A DNA stretch of 64,000 bases. It comes from Methylotetracoccus oryzae (GTDB lineage: Bacteria; Pseudomonadota; Gammaproteobacteria; Methylococcales; Methylococcaceae). The notes beneath the pieces were generated by a model. It was not told where the DNA came from and did no database searches. It was given only the letters and a program-made list of their open reading frames with translations. The translations under genes and the position numbers were made by a program. Below are positions 60,480-64,000 of the stretch, in pieces. Each line of letters begins with the position of its first letter. Within the stretch, counting starts at the first letter, position 1. The stretch covers positions 1 through 64,000 of the forward strand of contig NZ_SRSH01000003.1 in assembly GCF_006175985.1 (NCBI RefSeq), in the 5' to 3' direction.

Positions 60480-62279
60480 ATGAACTTAGAACAGCAACAG
60501 TCTCAGCTCAAGGAACTCATTGCCAAGGGAAAGATGCAGGGCTACCTGACCTATTCCGAGGTCAACGATCACCTGCCGAGCGATGTCGTCGATGCTGAGC
60601 AGATGGAAGACATCATCTGCATGATCAACGACATGGGGATCGAGGTTCACGAGGACGTCCCGGACCCGGATCTGATCCCCGAGGCGGCCGTCGTCACGGA
60701 GGAAGATGAGGAAGAAGCCGCCGAAGCAGCAGCCGCGCTGGCCTCCTCGGTCGACAGCGAACTGGGCCGGACGACGGATCCGGTGCGCATGTACATGCGC
60801 GAAATGGGAACCGTCGAGCTGCTGACCCGCGAAGGCGAGCTCAGCATCGCCAAGCGCATCGAGGAAGGCATCAATCAGGCCGCGCGGGAACTCGTGCGTT
60901 TCCCGGCATCGGCCGATCATTTCCTGAAGGCCTTCGACGAGGTCGAGCGGGGTGAACTCCGCCTGTCAGACCTGATTTCGGACTTCTTCGAACCCAACGA
61001 ACCGGAGGCGGCCGTCGTCCTCGACGAAGAGTCGGACGCGGACCTGCTCGAAGAAGCCGACACGGGTCCCGATCCTGAAGTCGTCAAGGAAAAGCTCGAG
61101 ATCTTCCGGAAGCGGGCCAAGGCGGCCATGAGCACGCATCAGAAACACGGTTTCGGGGACGACAAGACCCAGAAGGCGTTCGATGCACTGGCCGAAACCT
61201 TCATGGAATTCAAGAAGACGCCGCAATTCTTCCGGGAATTGACGGACATCCTCCATGGCGTGGTCGTGCGCATCCGCGAACAGGAGCGCATCATCCATGA
61301 TTTGTGCGTGACGCGGTCGCGCATGCCCCGCGCCGAATTTCTGGCCAGTTTCCAGAAGAGCGAAGCGGATCCGACCTGGGTCGACGGCCTGATCGCAGCC
61401 GGGAAAGGCTACAGCGAAGCGCTGAAGACTCACGCCGAGGACATCAAGCGGGCGCAGAGCAAGCTGCAGCAGATCGAGAAGGAAAGCCGACTCAGCATCG
61501 CCGACATCAAGGAAATCAATCGGCGCGTCGCCATCGGTGAGAATCAGGCGCGCTTTGCAAAGAAGGAAATGATCGAGGCCAACCTGCGCCTCGTGATCTC
61601 GATCGCCAAGAAGTACACGAACCGGGGTCTGCAGTTCCTGGATCTGATCCAGGAAGGGAACATCGGTCTGATGAAGGCCGTCGACAAGTTCGAATACCGC
61701 CGCGGCTACAAGTTCTCGACCTACGCCACGTGGTGGATTCGCCAGGCCATCACGCGCTCGATCGCCGATCAGGCCCGCACCATCCGTATCCCGGTGCACA
61801 TGATCGAAACGATCAACAAGCTGAACCGGATTTCCCGCCAGATGCTGCAGGAGATGGGCCGCGAGCCTACGCCGGACGAACTGGCCGGCCGCATGGAAAT
61901 GCCCGAGGACAAGGTCCGGAAGGTGCTAAAGATCGCCAAGGAACCGATCTCGATGGAAACCCCGATCGGCGACGACGAGGATTCGCATCTCGGTGACTTC
62001 ATCGAGGATTCCCGCGTCATGTCGCCGATCGAACATGCGACCGTCGCCAGCTTGCGGGAGACGATCCAGCAGGTGCTGGCCGGCCTGACCGCGCGGGAAG
62101 CGAAAGTGCTGAGGATGCGCTTCGGCATCGACATGAATACCGACCACACCCTCGAGGAAGTCGGGAAGCAGTTCGATGTCACGCGCGAGCGGATTCGTCA
62201 GATAGAGGCCAAGGCGCTGCGCAAGTTGCGCCACCCGTCGCGGTCGGAGCAGATGCGCAGCTTTCTCGATACCGAATAG
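60480..62279 (+). CDS. rpoD: Primary sigma factor RpoD (sigma-70)
   Basis: The protein is 599 residues. Region 1.1 is [20 protein letters not shown] and [12 protein letters not shown]; region 1.2 is [19 protein letters not shown]. Region 2 is [40 protein letters not shown] and [20 protein letters not shown]. Region 3 is [20 protein letters not shown]. Region 4.2 ends in [20 protein letters not shown]. It directs housekeeping transcription. In many gammaproteobacteria it follows rpsU-dnaG; here it is divergent from murJ with no dnaG in the window. A hairpin and tRNA-Ile follow directly. Confidence 0.98.
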   Translation: MNLEQQQSQLKELIAKGKMQGYLTYSEVNDHLPSDVVDAEQMEDIICMINDMGIEVHEDVPDPDLIPEAAVVTEEDEEEAAEAAAALASSVDSELGRTTDPVRMYMREMGTVELLTREGELSIAKRIEEGINQAARELVRFPASADHFLKAFDEVERGELRLSDLISDFFEPNEPEAAVVLDEESDADLLEEADTGPDPEVVKEKLEIFRKRAKAAMSTHQKHGFGDDKTQKAFDALAETFMEFKKTPQFFRELTDILHGVVVRIREQERIIHDLCVTRSRMPRAEFLASFQKSEADPTWVDGLIAAGKGYSEALKTHAEDIKRAQSKLQQIEKESRLSIADIKEINRRVAIGENQARFAKKEMIEANLRLVISIAKKYTNRGLQFLDLIQEGNIGLMKAVDKFEYRRGYKFSTYATWWIRQAITRSIADQARTIRIPVHMIETINKLNRISRQMLQEMGREPTPDELAGRMEMPEDKVRKVLKIAKEPISMETPIGDDEDSHLGDFIEDSRVMSPIEHATVASLRETIQQVLAGLTAREAKVLRMRFGIDMNTDHTLEEVGKQFDVTRERIRQIEAKALRKLRHPSRSEQMRSFLDTE

Positions 62280-62298
62280 ACATCGACACCAGACCGCT

Positions 62299-62334
62299 TC
62301 CGCGGGCGCCGGGCTGTCCAGCCCCTCCCGCGGA
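62299..62334 (+). terminator. Hairpin after rpoD, possible terminator or processing structure
   Basis: Outer stem TCCGCGGG/CCCGCGGA (8 bp) and inner stem GGGCT/AGCCC with a GTCC loop, 20 bp after the rpoD stop. There is no T-run; the tRNA begins 34 bp later. It may attenuate read-through or mark RNA processing. Confidence 0.4.
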
Positions 62335-62367
62335 GCAACCGGGAACGGGTAAACTACCCACCATCTC

Positions 62368-62444
<77 letters not shown>

Positions 62445-62453
62445 AGAAAACAG

Positions 62454-62479
62454 AGGCTTGCAGAGATGCAAGCCTTTTT
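62454..62479 (+). terminator. Rho-independent terminator of the tRNA
   Basis: Stem AGGCTTGCA/TGCAAGCCT (9 bp) with GAGA loop, ending in a run of T (62475-62479) and more T shortly after. It starts 10 bp after the tRNA CCA end. Confidence 0.9.
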
Positions 62480-62722
62480 GTTTTTCGCTGGAATTACGCC
62501 GGGGTTACGGTCTGGGTCAAGTGCGGTGAAGGTTTCGAGCGAGAATTTAGTCATAGGACCCTGCTGCGAGTCGCTGTCCCCGCCAGATGCTGACGATGAC
62601 TAATCAGCCTGACTCCTTTATCTTTCCCACTCCTTCGCAAGGCGCGACTGTGGGGAACATTTTCTGTCCCCAATGACCCCCAGCGCCTCGTGATTTTCTT
62701 TTTTTTTAGGAGCCCGCCGATC

Positions 62723-63175
62723 ATGAAGGTTTCCATCGTTGCCGCCGCCGTTCTCGTCATCGGGGCCGCCCCTGCCGCGTTGGCCACAACGCCCTCGGAG
62801 CGTGAATACCAGCGCGGCTATAACGACTGCCTCAAGGGTCGCTATGACCAGAACCAGCACGGGGATTCCTACAAGAAGGGCTGCCGCGCCGCCGAAGATC
62901 ACGAAAAGCCTACCTATCCGACGGCAACGCAGAGCGCGGCCACCAAAGATCATGCGTCAAAGGCGAAGATTTCGGATCTGAAGGGCGTGAACTCGATCAA
63001 GTCCTTCGACATGATGACCGCGAAGGGCTTCAAGAACGTCGACACCATCACCCAGGGCGACACACTTTACGGCATCTACTACAACGCCAAGACGCATCAA
63101 TGCGTCCAACTTACGAATGCAAAGAACCATGTTGTCAGCGCGGACGACATCGGCACGCATCCGAAGTGCAAGTGA
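62723..63175 (+). CDS. Small exported protein with repeated Cys, unknown function
   Basis: The protein is 150 residues from ATG 62723, with TAGGAG 10 nt upstream. The signal peptide is KVSIVAAAVLVIGAAPAALA. The mature part is highly charged: YQRGYNDCLKGRYDQNQHGD and YKKGCRAAEDH near the N-terminus hold two Cys, and TLYGIYYNAKTHQCVQLTNA plus HPKC hold two more. The second half, KNVDTITQGDTLYGIYYNAK, resembles small YgdI/YgdR-like or periplasmic repeat folds, but not clearly. No family is assigned. It stands alone, with a 290-bp gap before the lipoprotein. Confidence 0.65.
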   Translation: MKVSIVAAAVLVIGAAPAALATTPSEREYQRGYNDCLKGRYDQNQHGDSYKKGCRAAEDHEKPTYPTATQSAATKDHASKAKISDLKGVNSIKSFDMMTAKGFKNVDTITQGDTLYGIYYNAKTHQCVQLTNAKNHVVSADDIGTHPKCK

Positions 63176-63468
63176 CAGCCGCCCTGACAATCTGAAACCG
63201 ATTTCCGTCGACTGTCGGGGGAACTGGTCTACGTTCCTGCATCGCCTCAGGCAGACCTCTCGCAAGCGGTCTGTAACCCGCTGTAACCGTGCGGCGTTGG
63301 TCAAAATGGATCGGCCGCCGGGCTGTTCGTGATCCGTGGTTGTCTCCCCGCTCTCCGGACGCATTTGAACCGATGGCCGGCGTAGCCGAAGCCTGCGGCC
63401 GTCGTCGTTCGAGACGGCGCACGTGCGGCGTCAGCAGCGAATTCCCCGCGCACAGACGGAGGCGCACG

Positions 63469-63984
63469 ATGCCTCGGGTGCTGCGCATCGCGACGCTGGC
63501 CGGCAGCTTCGTTGTGGCAGGGTGCTGGGTTCCTTCCGATGGTTACATTTCCGCAGTGGAAATCAGCAAGCACGGATTTGAGCGGAGCGCGGACGACGTC
63601 CGGCGTCTGGAGGACAGGGATGTCCGCGTCTGGGGTTTCGTCGATCATGGCAACCTTTATGGCGACGCGGGTGTCCGCAGGGTGCTTGCAGATTACTGGA
63701 GCGGTGAAGGGCCAAATCCCAACACCTGGCGCTTCGGTCTGAAAGCGGCGGAGGATGATCCGGTCGGCCAGTCCTTCCCGGTGCACGTGCGGAATGATGC
63801 GGGGCGGGATGCCCTGCTGGCAACGTTTCGGGCGGATGCCGAGTCTGGTCGGCCTACGCGGGTTTTCCTCCGCGGCCGGCTGAGGACTTATGCAGCGCCC
63901 ACGAACTATCGCTCCCTCACCGGAATCGTCATTGAGGTGGCGTCATCGAGCGCGATCGATCTAGGCGCGCCGCCCGGTCCTTGA
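63469..63984 (+). CDS. Lipoprotein of unknown function
   Basis: The protein is 171 residues from ATG 63469 (CGGAGG 6 nt upstream). The lipobox is FVVAGC with Cys at about residue 19, following MPRVLRIATLAGS. The mature sequence has a small OB-fold-like beta domain: DRDVRVWGFVDHGNLYGDAG and GRPTRVFLRGRLRTYAAPTN, ending SLTGIVIEVAS. OB-fold lipoproteins of this sort occur in the outer membrane and periplasm; the function is unknown. It would be processed by the LspA encoded at 54448-54912. Confidence 0.7.
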   Translation: MPRVLRIATLAGSFVVAGCWVPSDGYISAVEISKHGFERSADDVRRLEDRDVRVWGFVDHGNLYGDAGVRRVLADYWSGEGPNPNTWRFGLKAAEDDPVGQSFPVHVRNDAGRDALLATFRADAESGRPTRVFLRGRLRTYAAPTNYRSLTGIVIEVASSSAIDLGAPPGP

Positions 63985-64000
63985 CGTCCTTTCCCGCCCG

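Overview
The window is high-GC bacterial chromosome, almost certainly from a gammaproteobacterium. The murJ-ribF-ileS-lspA order, an rpoD with a tRNA-Ile(CAT) behind it, and LplT, PssA and LpxH-type lipid genes all fit that. A Chromatiales-like or other environmental lineage is plausible but not proven. Most of the sequence is ordinary chromosome with dense, well-spaced genes. Mobile DNA is limited to a clipped IS256-family transposase at the left edge.

Layout: (1) 1-118, IS256 remnant. (2) 540-7964 (+), a tightly overlapping eight-gene surface-sugar operon: glycosyltransferase-like protein, SpsF-type cytidylyltransferase, split transketolase, class-III aminotransferase, SDR, NeuB-like synthase and KdsC-like phosphatase, closed by a terminator. 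It looks like a route to a CMP-activated ulosonic acid that does not start from UDP-HexNAc. (3) 8069-15546, lplT, a Fic-like gene with a degenerate active site, then ppk, pgi and pyk. (4) 15667-24330 (-), two small proteins, CorA, a frameshifted ZIP transporter carrying two cyclic-nucleotide-binding domains, and pstS-C-A-B plus a second pstS, with a likely Pho box upstream. (5) 24435-26349, DUF2934 protein, small membrane protein, pssA.

(6) 26532-35459 (-), the most unusual part: a gene for a protein of about 2,460 residues with an ATP-grasp-like C-terminal region, overlapping a 103-residue unknown gene, followed by a stand-alone ATP-grasp ligase. I recognise no described system with this layout. 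(7) 35753-42579, LpxH-like phosphoesterase, a small protein, two secreted phytase-like proteins, YceI and a cupin with a textbook terminator. (8) 42726-53996 (-), aldehyde dehydrogenase, a large G8/beta-helix/RTX secreted protein, a SEC-C/TPR/sulfotransferase fusion, a small exported protein and a di-haem peroxidase-like protein. The last two share a palindromic site and candidate sigma-54 promoters. (9) 54448-63984, housekeeping lspA-ileS-ribF-murJ, rpoD, tRNA-Ile(CAT), then a small exported protein and a lipoprotein.

The working links are: phosphate import (Pst) beside polyphosphate synthesis (ppk); envelope biogenesis (murJ, lspA, lplT, pssA, lpxH-like, sugar operon); and a periplasmic redox pair that may be co-regulated by sigma-54. 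All functional names rest on motif and family recognition by eye; no database search was run.
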